This document shows, piece by piece, positions 12,501-22,880 of a stretch of DNA of 64,000 nt. Both the position numbers and the translations under genes were made by a program. The first letter of the stretch is position 1. Every line of letters starts with the position of its first letter. The notes under the pieces were generated by a model. The model was not told the DNA's origin and searched no databases. It worked only from the letters and a program-made list of their open reading frames with translations. This stretch comes from Psettodes erumei (Eukaryota > Chordata > Actinopteri > Pleuronectiformes > Psettodidae), in NCBI GenBank assembly GCA_016785225.1, contig JAFBJZ010000344.1, positions 2,667,501 through 2,731,500 on the forward strand, written 5' to 3'.

Positions 12501-14832
12501 CATTTGGTAATTTTATTTTTTTATGTGTCTGTTTTGGTTTTCACTAAATAATCTGACTGATGTTTTTGCTTTTCTTTCTGCTAGATCCTCTTGAAGATGT
12601 TGTGGAAAATACCTCACAATCAGTCACCAACTCTGCTGCTGAGCTGCTAAAACAGGGTGCAGGTAATCAAGCTATGAATAGACATTATGACAAGCCAGTG
12701 ATGGCATTGTGCATAAACACTGATGTTATCCTTGTGTGCAATTCTGTGACACTTTTGGAAATGAATGCATCCACACATGGCCATTTTTTCCCCCTCATAC
12801 TGTTATTATAGACTGTAGGACTTTGTCACTGTGTATACTTGCTCGACACTTATTTGCACTTAGCTCATGTGATCTGAGCACAGTTTGAATGTGTTCTCCT
12901 GCAGCCTGTAATGTGTGGTACCTGGGCTCAGTGGAGATGGAGTCCCTGACGGGTGTCCAGGCAGTGCAGAAAGCTACCAGTATGACTCTGAGCTCCAACC
13001 CCCCGCCGACCTCCACCGTGGTCCACTTCAAAGTTTCCTCCCAGGGAATCACCCTCACTGACAACCAGAGAAAGTAAGTGCAAAAACACAATTTTACACC
13101 ATACACACGTGCAACCATCCACTTCTCACAATAACCCTAATTTGTTCTCTTTTAGGCTCTTCTTCAGGAGGCATTACAATGTCAATACAGTCATATTTTG
13201 TGCATTGGACCCTCAAGATAGAAAGTGAGTATTGCTTTTGTATTGAAAGTCTGAACAAATGTTACCACAGGGTCATCAGAGTGTTAGTCATGAAGAGTGG
13301 TAGGCAAACCTATAATTTCTCTGGGAAGGTGTGGCATGACAAAATGTTTCCTAGATAATTACAGCTTGAACCAGAAATTACATAAGCAAAGGAGCATCAA
13401 CAAGTCAAGCCATGAAATTCAAATTTATTTTCAGTGCCAATTTTGAACTTGGAAGTGGAGGCTCTGTATATTTGATAAGTTATAATTAAACAATAACAAA
13501 CTAATTCCCTGTTATCCTCTTTACATTCAACATAGGTGGAAAAAAGATGGCTGTCCTTCAGCAAAGTAAGTAAAGTATCATGCTCATTAATCTATAATGA
13601 CAAAGTAAAAACACTTTAGTGTTTTACAATTTTTGCAAATTTATTAACAATCAAAAACTGAAATCTCTCATTTACAAACGTGTTCAGACACTTAATTCAA
13701 TGTGTTGTAGTGTGTGTTTGGCAGCAGTTACAACTTTGAGTCATCTTGGCTAAATCTTCACAAGCCATGCACACCTGGATTTTGGGAGTTTATCCCTTTT
13801 ATTCCTGGCAGATCCTTTCAAACCCTCTCAGATTAGGTGGAAAGTGTGTGTGCATGGTCATCTCGTGGTCTCCTCAGATGTTCTCTATGGTTTGGTCTGG
13901 AATGTTGAAGTCTGGATTTTGGCTGAGTCACTAAAGGACAGAGACCCGTCGCAAAGCAACTCCAGTGTTGTCTTGGCTATATGGTTCAGGTCATTTTTGT
14001 CAGGTTGTGTCATCAAAGGAATGATTCATGGAGGGCTTCTGATCTGGTAGTCCTTTTGGCAGGTCCTTGTTCTCCAGCCCTGTTACAGTGACCATTGGGT
14101 TCTTGGTCACCTTCCTGACCAAAGCTCTTCTTGCCTGGCTTCTCAATTTGGCCTTGTTCTGGTATTTCCATTGCCTGGCCTCAATTTTATTGCAGAGGTC
14201 TACAAAGAGTTTTCCTCAGAATTCCTTGTGTTATTGTCCTCACATGCGGTGTGAACTGTGGTACAAGTCTGTGCCTTTCTAAACTAAGTCCAGTTGGTTG
14301 AATTTGGCACAGTAAAGTTCTAGATGCATCTCAAGGACAATTAAAGCAAAGGGGATACACCTGACAAGACCTTGGAGTGCCACAGATACGGATTTAAATA
14401 CCTTTTGTAAATGAGAAATTTCAGGTTTTATATTCTTAATAAATTTGCAAAAAGAAAAAAAATGAAAAATGTTTTCACTGTGTCATAATGAATTACTAAA
14501 TATTGATTCAGGGACAATTTTATTCAGTCAAATTTAATCTGCTGCAGAATAAACTGTGTAAAAAGTGAAGTAGTCTGAATACTTCCTGGGGCTGCTGTAG
14601 CTACACCCAGAAGAGTTGTTAATGTACTTTGTCAGTGTGGAGCAGGTGACAGCGAAGTTATTAAAGTACTTTGCTTTGCCTTTGCAGGATCTTTGGCTTC
14701 GTGGCAAGGAAAACTGGCACTTCCATGGACAATATATGTCACCTGTTCGCAGAACACGACCCTGAGCAGCCGGCAAGTGCCATCGTGAACTTTGTGTCCA
14801 AGGTGATGATTGGCTCGCAGAAGAGTAAGTAG
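2344..14832 (+). CDS. tns3: Tensin 3, C-terminal two-thirds (15 exons)
   Basis: Focal-adhesion adaptor linking integrin tails to actin and phosphotyrosine signalling. Exons by splice phase: 2344-3543, 6521-6678, 6798-6921, 7037-7120, 9178-9310, 9451-10013, 10110-10196, 10301-10432, 11919-12014, 12303-12380, 12585-12656, 12905-13073, 13156-13224, 13536-13565, 14688-14832 (stop TAG 14830-14832). They sum to 3140 nt, which is 1046 codons including stop after a phase-1 entry. Every junction agrees in phase. Order: long disordered Ser/Pro-rich region, SH2, PTB. Paralogue choice (tns3, not tns1/2/4) rests on central motifs such as HIVPAQVHING and ETDILDDE, the ending SKVMIGS, and the adjacent igfbp3-igfbp1-adcy1. 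The N-terminal PTEN-like domains are outside the window. Two apparent frameshifts occur in the first exon. Confidence 0.93.
3544..6520. other. tns3 intron
   Basis: About 3.0 kb. It opens with a (TGG)n-type simple repeat (about 3568-3618). A GC-richer patch at 5820-6010 contains an AP-1-like TGAGTAA. I found no exon whose phase and translation fit tensin. No transposon was recognised. Confidence 0.6.
6521..10013 (+). CDS. tns3: tns3 Ser/Pro-rich linker exons
   Basis: Five exons of the disordered region before SH2. Exon 6521-6678 (ARSSEGRVG to PQSQ). Exon 6798-6921 (HPMLYRSDS to TPAFPISPPTPY). Exon 7037-7120 (VKNMSEFNHL to YRTDH). Exon 9178-9310 (PREYSEMIGH to LQRSD). Exon 9451-10013, a 563-nt exon with His/Ser-rich sequence, then PLLPEKKRASDG and GFSSPHSGSSVSIPFPN, a run strongly conserved in tensin 3. 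The blocks TPAFP-TPYVK and PEKKRAS support tns3 specifically. Many Ser-Pro and Arg-x-x-Ser contexts suggest phosphorylation, which is inference. Confidence 0.88.
6762..6785. repeat. (GT)n microsatellite
   Basis: About twelve uninterrupted GT units in the short intron just before the acceptor of the 6798 exon. Confidence 0.9.
7121..9177. other. tns3 intron with a dispersed-repeat scrap
   Basis: Open frames here show no tensin similarity. At about 7450-7580 there is a scrap of a common fish dispersed repeat (GGGATCAAACCACCGACC, resembling the complement of a tRNA B-box, followed by CTTCCGATTAGTGGACGACC). The rest is unassigned. Confidence 0.5.
7450..7580. repeat. Fragment of tRNA-like fish dispersed repeat
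   Basis: Recognised from the phrase GATCAAACCACCGACCTTCC and GATTAGTGGACGACC, a wording that recurs in many teleost genomes. The family name is uncertain. Confidence 0.4.
10110..12380 (+). CDS. tns3: tns3 SH2 domain exons
   Basis: Exons 10110-10196, 10301-10432, 11919-12014 and 12303-12380, all joined in phase 1. Translation runs TVKFVQDTSKFWYKPDISRD, then VLKDKEPGCFIVRDSHSFRG, AYGLAMKVATPPPSV, GDLSNELVRHFLIECTQKGV, RLKGCPNEPYFG, SLTALVCQHSITPLALPCK. The FIVRDS strand holds the invariant SH2 arginine that grips phosphotyrosine, so the domain should be functional. In tensins this SH2 also engages unphosphorylated partners such as DLC1 (known for the family, not shown here). Confidence 0.93.
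10433..11918. other. tns3 intron inside the SH2 region
   Basis: The intron separates the two halves of the SH2 coding sequence. It contains a fish dispersed repeat at about 10512-10650. From 11330 to 11700 it is C-rich (CCCACCCCACC) and has no coding signal. Confidence 0.55.
10512..10650. repeat. Dispersed teleost repeat fragment
   Basis: The order of phrases (ACATTTTGGGAAGG, TAAATATGTAGCTGCATGAAG, GGTTAGCCCAGCTTAGCAC, AAAGACTTGAAAGCAGCAGG) matches a very common short interspersed fish repeat that reads 'gttagcttagcttagcataaagactggaaac'. It is diverged and truncated. I do not name the family. Confidence 0.5.
12585..14832 (+). CDS. tns3: tns3 PTB domain exons and C terminus
   Basis: Exons 12585-12656, 12905-13073, 13156-13224, 13536-13565 (only 30 nt) and 14688-14832. 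Translation: DPLEDVVENTSQSVTNSAAE, CNVWYLGSVEMESLTG, STVVHFKVSSQGITLTDNQR, KLFFRRHYNVNTVIFCALDP, QDRKWKKDG, KIFGFVARKTG, ICHLFAEHDPEQPASAIVNF, VSKVMIGS then stop. This is the phosphotyrosine-binding fold that in tensins binds the NPxY motifs of beta-integrin tails. The final residues match other tensin 3 proteins. A Tc1 remnant fills most of the last intron and begins only about 17 bases after the 30-nt exon. Confidence 0.93.
13582..14593 (-). mobile_element. Degenerate Tc1-like transposon remnant
   Basis: About 1 kb in the last tns3 intron. Inner inverted repeats are ATAATGACAAAGTAAAA (from 13594) and TTTTCACTGTGTCATAAT (14472-14489). Between them is the reverse complement of a decayed Tc1/mariner transposase. 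Its recognisable phrases include GTTCTTGGTCACCTTCCTGACC (14098-14119), CACACCTGGATTTTGGG and GAATGTTGAAGTCTGGATTTT. The right end (to about 14593) carries the usual outer segment GAAGTAGTCTGAATACTTCC. The left outer segment is missing. Internal deletions and stops show it is dead. Confidence 0.8.
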
Positions 14833-15702
14833 GACAGCTAATCCACTGGCCAGACTTTTTAATAAGAGCAGAAACAGCAAGAAAGACTGGAAGGCTGAAC
14901 AAGAGACAAAATACTGACTGGGGATCCCACAGATCCCAAAGACTGAAGATGGCGATGACCTGAGCATTAACCCTGGATATTAACTGGATATAATATACAT
15001 TATGATGACTTACCAGCACCAGAACATTTAATTACATCTTTTAATAGAAAAACATAGAGCCCCTTCTCTTTTGTTTTTTTGTTTTCTTTCCTGTAAAATG
15101 AACTGTAAATTAGCCAATTAAGACAAACAAAATCATAACAAATATGTCATTTTTTTCTATTGGTTAACAGCTGTAATGTCTTATATAATTAGATATATCA
15201 TATCATATTTTAAGTACATAACACAAAGGCTGCTTCTCTTATTAATGCGTAGAATGTTTATGGACTTAAGTTTGCATGTTACTTTCTCTCCTTATATTTA
15301 ACCAAACAAGCTTCATTGAAGCTATTAACATCCTGTAAAGTTGTAGCCCATGAATGAAGCACCCCTATGCTGCAACTTTACCGGCGTGCAGCATTTCCTC
15401 GCAGAGTTCAAAACGAGCAGAGGAAGTGCAGCAGGTGTGTATAATTTTGACTCTGTGAGTGGCTACATCACATGCAGGATTATTCTTATTTTATCTATGC
15501 AATGTAAAATTTTATTTTTTTAAACCAAGGCCTCCTGTATATGCGCAGTGTGTATGTGGCTTCTCTTAATGTGTTAAATCATTTTCCTCTTAAGAGGTAT
15601 GTGAATACCACCATTTATAAAGCTGTCTGCAGCAGTTTAATGGAAGTGTGTGTGTGTGCGTGTGTGTTGAAAGGAGAGAAAGCATAGAATAATATTTTTA
15701 AT

Positions 15703-15705
<3 letters not shown>

Positions 15706-15735
<30 letters not shown>
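15706..15735. repeat. (TA)n microsatellite
   Basis: About 15 TA units within the presumed tns3 3'UTR. Confidence 0.85.
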
Positions 15736-15737
<2 letters not shown>

Positions 15738-16465
15738 ATTTGACAGGAGTTGGTTAAAAAAACAACAGTACTTTGTTTAGAAGATAGTGACACTTCACTC
15801 ATGGCTGCCAAATTTGTCTCTTTGTGGGGGGCACATGAGCACTGACAGCACTGCAGTGTTTCAGTGTCAAAAAGAAATCACTATACATCATATTACTGCA
15901 GTATACACCAGTATGCTTTTATTTTGTACATTCAGTTAGATTCACTTTTTTAAAACACACACATACAGGCTGCTATGTTGAGAGAACAAATGCTGTCATT
16001 GTGTTAGTAGTTAAAAGGAAAAACTCTTGGAGGAAAAACCAAGAAGAAACAAAAGTGCTCAGTGTTGGAATTGCACAAATGAATTTAGTATTTGACACAT
16101 TTAGCTGGTCATCTGTCAATGACATATACTACACATATACTTGCTCTGGGAGAAGGATAGAAAGTTTTATCATCCAAGCTGTTGAGTGTTGACATTGTAT
16201 ATGAGATGATGACAAAAAAAATCATTCCTTTCAACTATTTTGTGAGTTGTGCAGCCTTTTTATCTAGAGAGGGACCAACCACCACAATAAAGCTCTGTTG
16301 ATATACTTACATTGATTATGTAAAAATTTCTATGTTTATCATTTTTCATGACCTATTATCTGTACCTCATACTTATCTCATATAATACTGTGCCTCTGTT
16401 TATAACATGCTACCTGTGAACAATGTATTTGTATATTGATGTTGTGTTTTTTGATGTGTTCTGTA

Positions 16466-16471
16466 AATAAA
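16466..16471 (+). terminator. tns3: tns3 polyadenylation signal
   Basis: AATAAA, followed within 30 bases by T/GT-rich sequence. An upstream AATAAA at 16286-16291 is an alternative. Confidence 0.55.
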
Positions 16472-16490
16472 TGAAAGGATCATTTACAGT

Positions 16491-18432
16491 ATGTAATCTT
16501 GGTGATCTGTTAACCCCTTAAATTAAAAGTTTGACATAGGCATTTTGTTTTGTCATCAGCTGTTTTGATTGTTCAAATAATCTTGTTGCAACTTGTGCAT
16601 CATTTTTAATTCACTTCCTTAAAATTTAGGGTTTGACCACCACAGCCCAACAGCCCTGTGAGATGAGCTCAACCCCCCCATCAAAACGATCTATCAAGGT
16701 CCATATATGTTGATTTAAACAGACTTTGTACAGACTGTTATATCAATGTTTTTTCACTCACCTCCTTTAAATTTCCTATCATTTTGGTAACTTTGTAAAC
16801 TTTTTCAGTCTCCACTGCATTTTTAAATTGTAATGTCTTTGGGTTTAAATCATGCCTGGCTCCACTCCACAAATTACTTCAGTTCAGTTTGCAGCCAGCA
16901 GAGGACACTAGCAACACAAAACGTTTCAGTCTGCACACGAGTGACGTGGCTTATTTCCCCAGTCAGAATGTTGAAATGGTAGTGTTTGGGACCAAAGTGG
17001 ACCACCACCATCAGCACTCCTTTTAATAAGGCTGGTATTCTGCATCTGCATCTTTCTCCTTCAGCACACATGCATCTATCAGCTATCACAAACACACACA
17101 CACACACGCACACGTCCACTGTCTCATTTGTGAAGTGCAGTAAAAGAGGACTGCACCTCGGCACAAGCCAGGACAGGTTGCTCTAATGGTGCTGAGACGG
17201 AATAAAATTGCAGAGCCAAGCCCCTAGGAGGGAGGAAAGGTATAATGGGGTAGACCCTTCCTCCTCCTCCCCCTCCCTCTCTACTGTCCCCTCTGCAGGT
17301 GGTGAAAGTGAAGAATTCCCGGGGAGGGCAGGAAGGAAGCGAAGGGCCCAGGTGTGGCAACTGCAGAGAGCCCAGAGCCCGTCTTCCTCTGTTATTTAGT
17401 GCAGAGTGGCCTCAAAATAAAAGAAGCCGGGGAAAGTCCAGAAAAACCAAGCAACATTATTAGACTACATAGGAACCTGTCATCAGAGACAATATTTCAT
17501 GCAGGTAATAACAGTGTCTGTGAGTGCCAGAGAGAGTTGGCCTAGCTCGATACTTTATTAATTTCCCACCAGGCTTGATTTGATGTCTTAATATTCCCTA
17601 TTACTAAGCTTATTAATGATGTAAGATAATTGTGTCAAAGAAAAACTGACAAGTAATTTCCCAAGAGCAGTTTTAGGTTTGTTTCCCAAATCCTAACCAA
17701 CAAACGACAACCACTGATGAGCTTCAATAACATTATAACTGCTACTGTATTGACATTCCTGACCTGAGCAAAGACCTGCAACAAGCAGTTATTAAGCCTG
17801 TCACATACAGTATGCCTGTCTCAACAAATACCAGCTTCCCAATAAACTCTGCTGATTTACACCATCCTCATCTAGCAGACTGCAGCCAATCAGGTTCCGT
17901 TTTGCAGATAATGTAGAGGTGAAGGCCCCTGTTTATCAGGCTGACAGAAGCCCATTCTCATTTTCTCAAGTACGCCGGCTCTGCTGCATTTTTATGGCCA
18001 CTCAATTAGAGGGGCAGGGCTCATCTCTCTCCTCTGAGGCAGGACAAAAGTTGCAGAGCAAAAATAGAAAGTGCATTCTGGGATGGCTGCAAAATTTGAG
18101 ACCGCCATTTAGCTTTCAGTAGACATTGAAAACTCAAACTATGGTAGAGTAGGGCTTAAGAATAACATGTAAAATATTTTTATGATATTCGCTACTTTAT
18201 GAGAGGTGAACTGACCATGCATTGTTATCAGGGACACATGCTCTAACCAGTAAGCTATACTATCCAACCAAATCAGAAGGGTTCTATTGCAAAATCATAT
18301 TTTTGGACTGCAATTGGCATGCAAATGTGAAGAACTACTGGAAGCCTGCTGAAACAGCCGAGTTGTGTTACTATTTTCTTTTTTGGAAAGACCGAAAAAA
18401 CCAAACAGTATTGGCATTTTTAGGACATAAAC
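16491..18432. other. Intergenic tns3-igfbp3, left part
   Basis: No gene found. It contains a CA tract (17092-17110). A motif near 16895-16907 resembles CTCF. Two moderately GC-rich, non-repetitive patches (about 17120-17540 and 17870-18110) could be conserved enhancers, but conservation cannot be judged from one sequence. Confidence 0.5.
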
Positions 18433-19542
18433 ATCTCCCTCTCGCCCACCTGGGCAGTGTCTCCTTCAGACTCAGGTCCTCTACCAGAGGCCTGGGAGTC
18501 TGAGGGTTCTGCGCAGGATCTTAGCTGTTCCTAGCATTGTGCTCTTTTGGACAGAGCTCTCTGATGTTGTTCCTAGTATCTGTTGGAGCCATCCTTTCAG
18601 CTTGGGGGTCACCGCCCCTAGTGCCCCGATCACTATTGGTACCACTGTCGCCTTCACACCCCACATTTTCTCTATCTCCTCTTTCAGCCCTTGGTATTTC
18701 TCGAGCTTCTCATGTTCTTTCTTTCTGATGTTGCTATCGCTGGGGATTGCTACATCTATCACTACCACTGTCTTCCGATGTTTATCCACCACCACTATGT
18801 CAGGCTGATTGGCCATCACCATCTTGTCAGTCTGGAAGTCCCACAGGATCTTGGCCTGTTTGTTCTCTGTCACCTTTGGGCGTGTCTCCCATCTGGACCC
18901 TGGGACCTCCAGTCCATACTCTGTACAGATATTCCTGTATACTATGCCCGCTACCTGGTTATGCCGCTCCATGTATGCCTTGCCTGCCAGCATCTTACAC
19001 CCTGCTGTGATGTGTTGGACTGTCTCGGGGCCTTCTCTGCACAGCCTGCACCTGGGGTCTTGTCTGGTGTGGTAGACCCCGGCCTCTATTGCTCTGGTGT
19101 TTAGGGCCTGTTCCTGTGCTGCCATGATTAGTGCCTCTGTGCTGTCTTTCAGTCCAGCCTTTTCCAGCCACCGGTATGTTTTGTCCATATCGGCCACTTC
19201 TTCAATTTGTCGGTGGTACATGCCATGCAAGGGCTTGTTCTTCCATGATGGGCCCAGTGGTTCCTCATCCCTTCTGGGCTTTTGTTGCCTGAGGCATTCA
19301 CTTAGGAGTTGGTCTTTGGGGGCCATATTCTTGATGTATTCCTGGAGGTTCGGCGTTTCCTCCTGGACAGTAGTTCTGACACTTACTAGTCAATTACTAG
19401 GAACAACATCGGAGATCTCTGTCCAAAAGAGCGCAATGCTAGGAACAGCTAAGATCCTGCGCAGAACCCTCAGACTCCCAGGCCTCTGGTAGAGGACCCG
19501 AGTCTGAAGGAAAAACACCGCCCAGGTGGGCGAGAGGGAGAT
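18433..19542 (-). mobile_element. Retrotransposon fragment flanked by inverted copies of its own 3' end
   Basis: The whole insertion. The left arm (18433-18578) and right arm (19395-19542) are inverted copies of about 147 bp with few differences. Each encodes the same C-terminal peptide (AKILRRTLRLPGLW) and the adjoining 3'UTR (CCCACCTGGGC). The main fragment runs 19386 to 18433 on the minus strand, and the short extra copy reads outward on the plus strand. Both 3' tails therefore point outwards and the two truncated 5' ends abut near 19386-19395. Confidence 0.75.
18481..19386 (-). pseudogene. RLE-type non-LTR retrotransposon, 3' ORF fragment
   Basis: Minus-strand frame open from about 19386 to the stop at 18481, so the 5' part of the polyprotein (including the reverse transcriptase core) is missing. 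Visible features: an alpha-helical thumb-like stretch, then a zinc knuckle CRLCREGPETVQHITAGC (C-x2-C-x7-H-x4-C), then the restriction-like endonuclease signature QPDIVVVD...TVVVIDVAIPSD with following Lys/Glu helices. This C-terminal layout is that of R2/R4-clade elements (Dong/Rex6 in fish). The exact family name is uncertain. The reading frame is intact over about 300 codons, suggesting a fairly young insertion. Confidence 0.8.
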
Positions 19543-19560
19543 TTATTTTTTTTATTTGTA

Positions 19561-20700
19561 TAGTGACATGCAAGGCTACAACATTTTGTTGCCTCTGAAA
19601 GCAATATAAAGCCATACATTCAGTGTTGACTTTTCTATGACTTGGTAGGTTATGACATATTCTTTTGCATTTCTAAGCTATCTTATACTATTATAAGTGT
19701 TCATGAAAAACTATTATTTTCTGTATATCGGTATTTTTAGGCCATATTAAATTTTGTCATTTCATGCATTTTTACAACATACAATACTATTGCATATTTT
19801 TCATTTATTTTTGACATTCTTGGCTGTTTTTTTGCATTTTTAAGCTGTTTTCATCAAGTGTTCATAAAACAATATTCTTAAATGTTTTGGTCATATTAAA
19901 TATTTACATTTTTCACCTTTTACCACATACTACACAATGCTGGTTTTTATTTTTATTTTTATGACATGCAAGGCTTTGACATTTTGGAGTTTTTTAAGCT
20001 ATATTATACTATACTAGTGCTTATAAAACATTATTATTTAATGTTGTTTGGATTTTGTTTAAATTATTTTATTATTAATAATAAAAAAATATTATTTATT
20101 ATTAAAAATATTTTTAATTATTATTTTATTTGCTATGGTGGGGTTTTTTTTTTATTTTTTACATGCTCGGTACTTTACTTTACATTTAAAGCTGTATTAA
20201 ATTATTTAGTGTTCATAAAACAGTATTCTTAAATGTTTTGTGCCAATTTTTGGCCATATCAAATTTTGACATTTTTGAAATTTTTACTACTACTACTACT
20301 ACTTTTTTGAGTGTTTATGACATGCAAGGCTTATCTTTGATGTTTTGTAGCATTTTTGGCCATATTAAATTGAAATATTTTTTCACACTTTTACAACATA
20401 TGATACTATGTTTTTGTTTTTTGTTTTTTACTTTTCATGACATGCAAGGTTGTTCCATTTTATTACCCCTTTAAACCATATTATACTATTTTGTTTCTAT
20501 TTACCACTTTTATTTGATGTTTTTATGACATGCAAGACTATGATTTTTGGAGGTTTTAAACCATATTATGGCAGATTTTGACATTGCTTTTTTGTTTTAA
20601 TTTTTACATTTCATTTTTTTCATTGAATTTGTGTAGCATAGTATGACAGTTTTGTTTTACCTAATTATGACATGCTCGGCCATGAAATCTTTTGGTATTT
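19561..20700. repeat. Degenerate AT-rich repeat with TGACATGCAAGGCT motif
   Basis: The motif TGACATGCAAGGCT or a close variant recurs at 19564, 19962, 20318, 20438, 20526 and 20668, with weaker copies at 19653 and about 20159. Between copies the text also recurs (GGCCATATTAAATT, AAACCATATTATACTA, TTCATAAAACA). Spacings of roughly 90-300 bases show a decayed tandem array with indels. It also contains a (TAC)n tract at 20286-20302. The array starts immediately right of the retrotransposon. Confidence 0.65.
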
Positions 20701-22480
20701 TTAATTTTCATCCCTTTTTGGTTTATCCTAATTCAGTATAACAAGGACAGAAAAACAAATGATGGCTTAAATGAAAGGAGAAAGGATAAAAGTAATTTGG
20801 CCTGCATAAATTAAATTAGGTTTCCACAGTTTGGTGATCCTATTAGAGTCAAGTTTAATTTCTTACACGGACCGTGATAACTCTGTCTTTTGTATCCACC
20901 TCAACACTAAACCACTACTAGAAACCACAGATCACAATCACTTATAAAATAAATGGAGCATTGTTGGGGCTACATCTTCTAGGGGCATTTGCTGCAACTG
21001 TAATTTATACTATGTTTAGATTGACTGGTGGTATGTCAGTGTCAGAGAGAAAATCATACCTGACTAAGAAGGAATTGATTTTTGAAGGAAATTAAAATAC
21101 ATATTTAAAAGTATGTATATACAACACAGAGAAATACAGACACAGGAAGTGATACAGTCGGGAGGGGGGTGGGCAAAGTGAGCGGCGCCACTCTCAGCCC
21201 ACTTCCGAGCACTCTGCAATCCGTCAGGCTGAGTGCTGAGAGCTTCTCTCTCTTCGTCCTCCACTTCTCTCTGGCTTAATTACAGCCTTGGATTGCTTCG
21301 GGGGCCAAACCTCCAGAAATGGGGACCGTGACAGCTCCATGAAAAGACCACTCAAAAAAAAAAATTAAGAAACCCTGGAAATAGATGAAAGGTGCCCTTT
21401 GCCCTTTTGGCTCTTTTTTGTTCACCTGTCAAACCACATCTAATAATTGAATAATTGTTGAATCTCTGTGTGAGAGTCAGTCAGAGCAGAATCAAAGGGA
21501 AGAGATGATCATATTAATCATAATAGACACCATAGCATCCAAATAATCTGTCTTGAAAGCCTCCTTGAAAAAATCTCTCTGACAAAGGCAATTATATGAT
21601 AGTCATGAGACTATGGGGGCATAAAGAGTAAAAGTGACTGTACCAGACTTGTCATGTGATCTGTGGCAGTCTCATTCCGTAATAGTCCCAAACCCTCCTC
21701 TTTTACTCCACCACACCTCTATAGAGTATGCCCCCCCCCCCCCACACACACACACACACACACCCACACACACTTACACTTCTCCTGGATTAACCCAGAC
21801 ATGTTCTTTAGACCTCTAGCTGATCAAACTATGTGCTTTTCAATGTGTGAGCTTTGGCCCCTGCTGCAGATTCTTGTGCTTTCCCCGTCACTACAGTAAC
21901 ACCATCCCACTTAGCTCCACACTGCACACGCTGTACACAAAATCACACTACCACACAATATAACCAGAAGGGGGGCGGGGGGCTGCCAAAGAAGCATTAC
22001 TACATGGTGAACGCCAAAGACATACATCCATGTAATATCATGTAAATATGTTTTCTCCCTGTCATAAATTACTCCAGTGAACCTACACTATGTCAAGGGT
22101 GAACTGATCCTTAACAGCTGAGTTTTTTTATTATTATTATTCTGTTATAATATTTTAAAAAGGGATAGAAACATAAAAGCAGCATTATGAAAATAAGCTC
22201 TTCACAGCTATTCAGAGCAGTTTCAGGCATTAATCAGCTTGTTTGTGCTATGGCATTTTCATGGTCATCATGGAAAGGACAATTGATTAAAATGTCAAAA
22301 CTTTATAATTACTCCTTATTCCTCACAGCAGGACTCCTCTAAGCGGCTCCCTGGCACTCTGAATGTGTTATTATAGAAGGCTATGCGAAGATAGCAATGT
22401 GTTTTCAGGTAGCAATTTCCTCAGTTCGTAATGTATTTTAAAAAATCGCATTTAACAGGAATGGTGAAGGCCATTTTGAG
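20701..22480. other. Intergenic, no gene seen
   Basis: Low-coding sequence. It includes a C-run/CA microsatellite (21731-21772) and AT-rich stretches. Nothing else recognised. Confidence 0.55.
21731..21772. repeat. Poly-C / (CA)n microsatellite
   Basis: Thirteen C residues followed by about 14 CA units, with one interruption. Confidence 0.9.
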
Positions 22481-22484
22481 GTCT

Positions 22485-22880
22485 TGAAGAGAGAAATGCT
22501 TGAAGGATTGCTTGGAAGGCAAATCAAAACCACTGATTTACTGCAAAGGCTTTCAGGAAGATATGAAAGAGTAACAAAAAGAAAAGCTTTCCTTCATCCT
22601 CACCACAAAATTCAGCATCAGAAGTTCGCAAAGTTACATCTAAACAAGCCGGAGACAAATTGTGGAAACAAGTCCTGCGGGCAAATGAAGCTGAACTTTT
22701 GGTTGCAATGAGCAAAGGAATGTTAGGAGAAAAAAGGGTGCAGAGTTTCATCAAAAGAACACCTCTCCAACTGTTTAGCATGGGTATGGATCAGTCATGG
22801 TTTGGGCTTGTGCTAAACCAGTGGCATAGGGAACATTTAACAGGAGATGGGAAGAATCGATTCAATTAAATACTACTAAC
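22485..22880 (+). pseudogene. Tc1-like transposase relic
   Basis: Plus-strand fragments read KFAKLHLNKPE, then (shifted frame) WKQVLRANEAELLVAMSKGM, RVQSFIKRTPLQLFSMGMDQ, WFGLVLNQWHREHLTGDGK. This wording is the middle of a Tc1/mariner transposase (region around the second catalytic Asp, where 'NILWSDE' and 'GGSIMVWG' normally lie). Frameshifts, lost acidic residues and missing ends mark it as inactive. Terminal repeats were not found. Confidence 0.6.

Larger units (their letters stand above)
14833..16490 (+). other. tns3: tns3 3' untranslated region
   Basis: AT-rich sequence after the tns3 stop with no convincing ORF. Canonical AATAAA signals lie at 16286-16291 and 16466-16471, so transcripts probably end near 16310 and 16490. 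It contains a GT-rich tract (about 15645-15668) and a (TA)n tract (15706-15735). Confidence 0.65.

Noticed and set aside
14534..15019. Minus-strand 161-codon frame over the end of tns3
   Set aside because: Antisense to the last tns3 exon and 3'UTR, with no recognisable domain.
18691..19492. Plus-strand open frames across the retrotransposon
   Set aside because: Mostly antisense of the endonuclease frame. Only the final stretch of the frame ending at 19492 is meaningful, as the inverted 3' copy of the same element.
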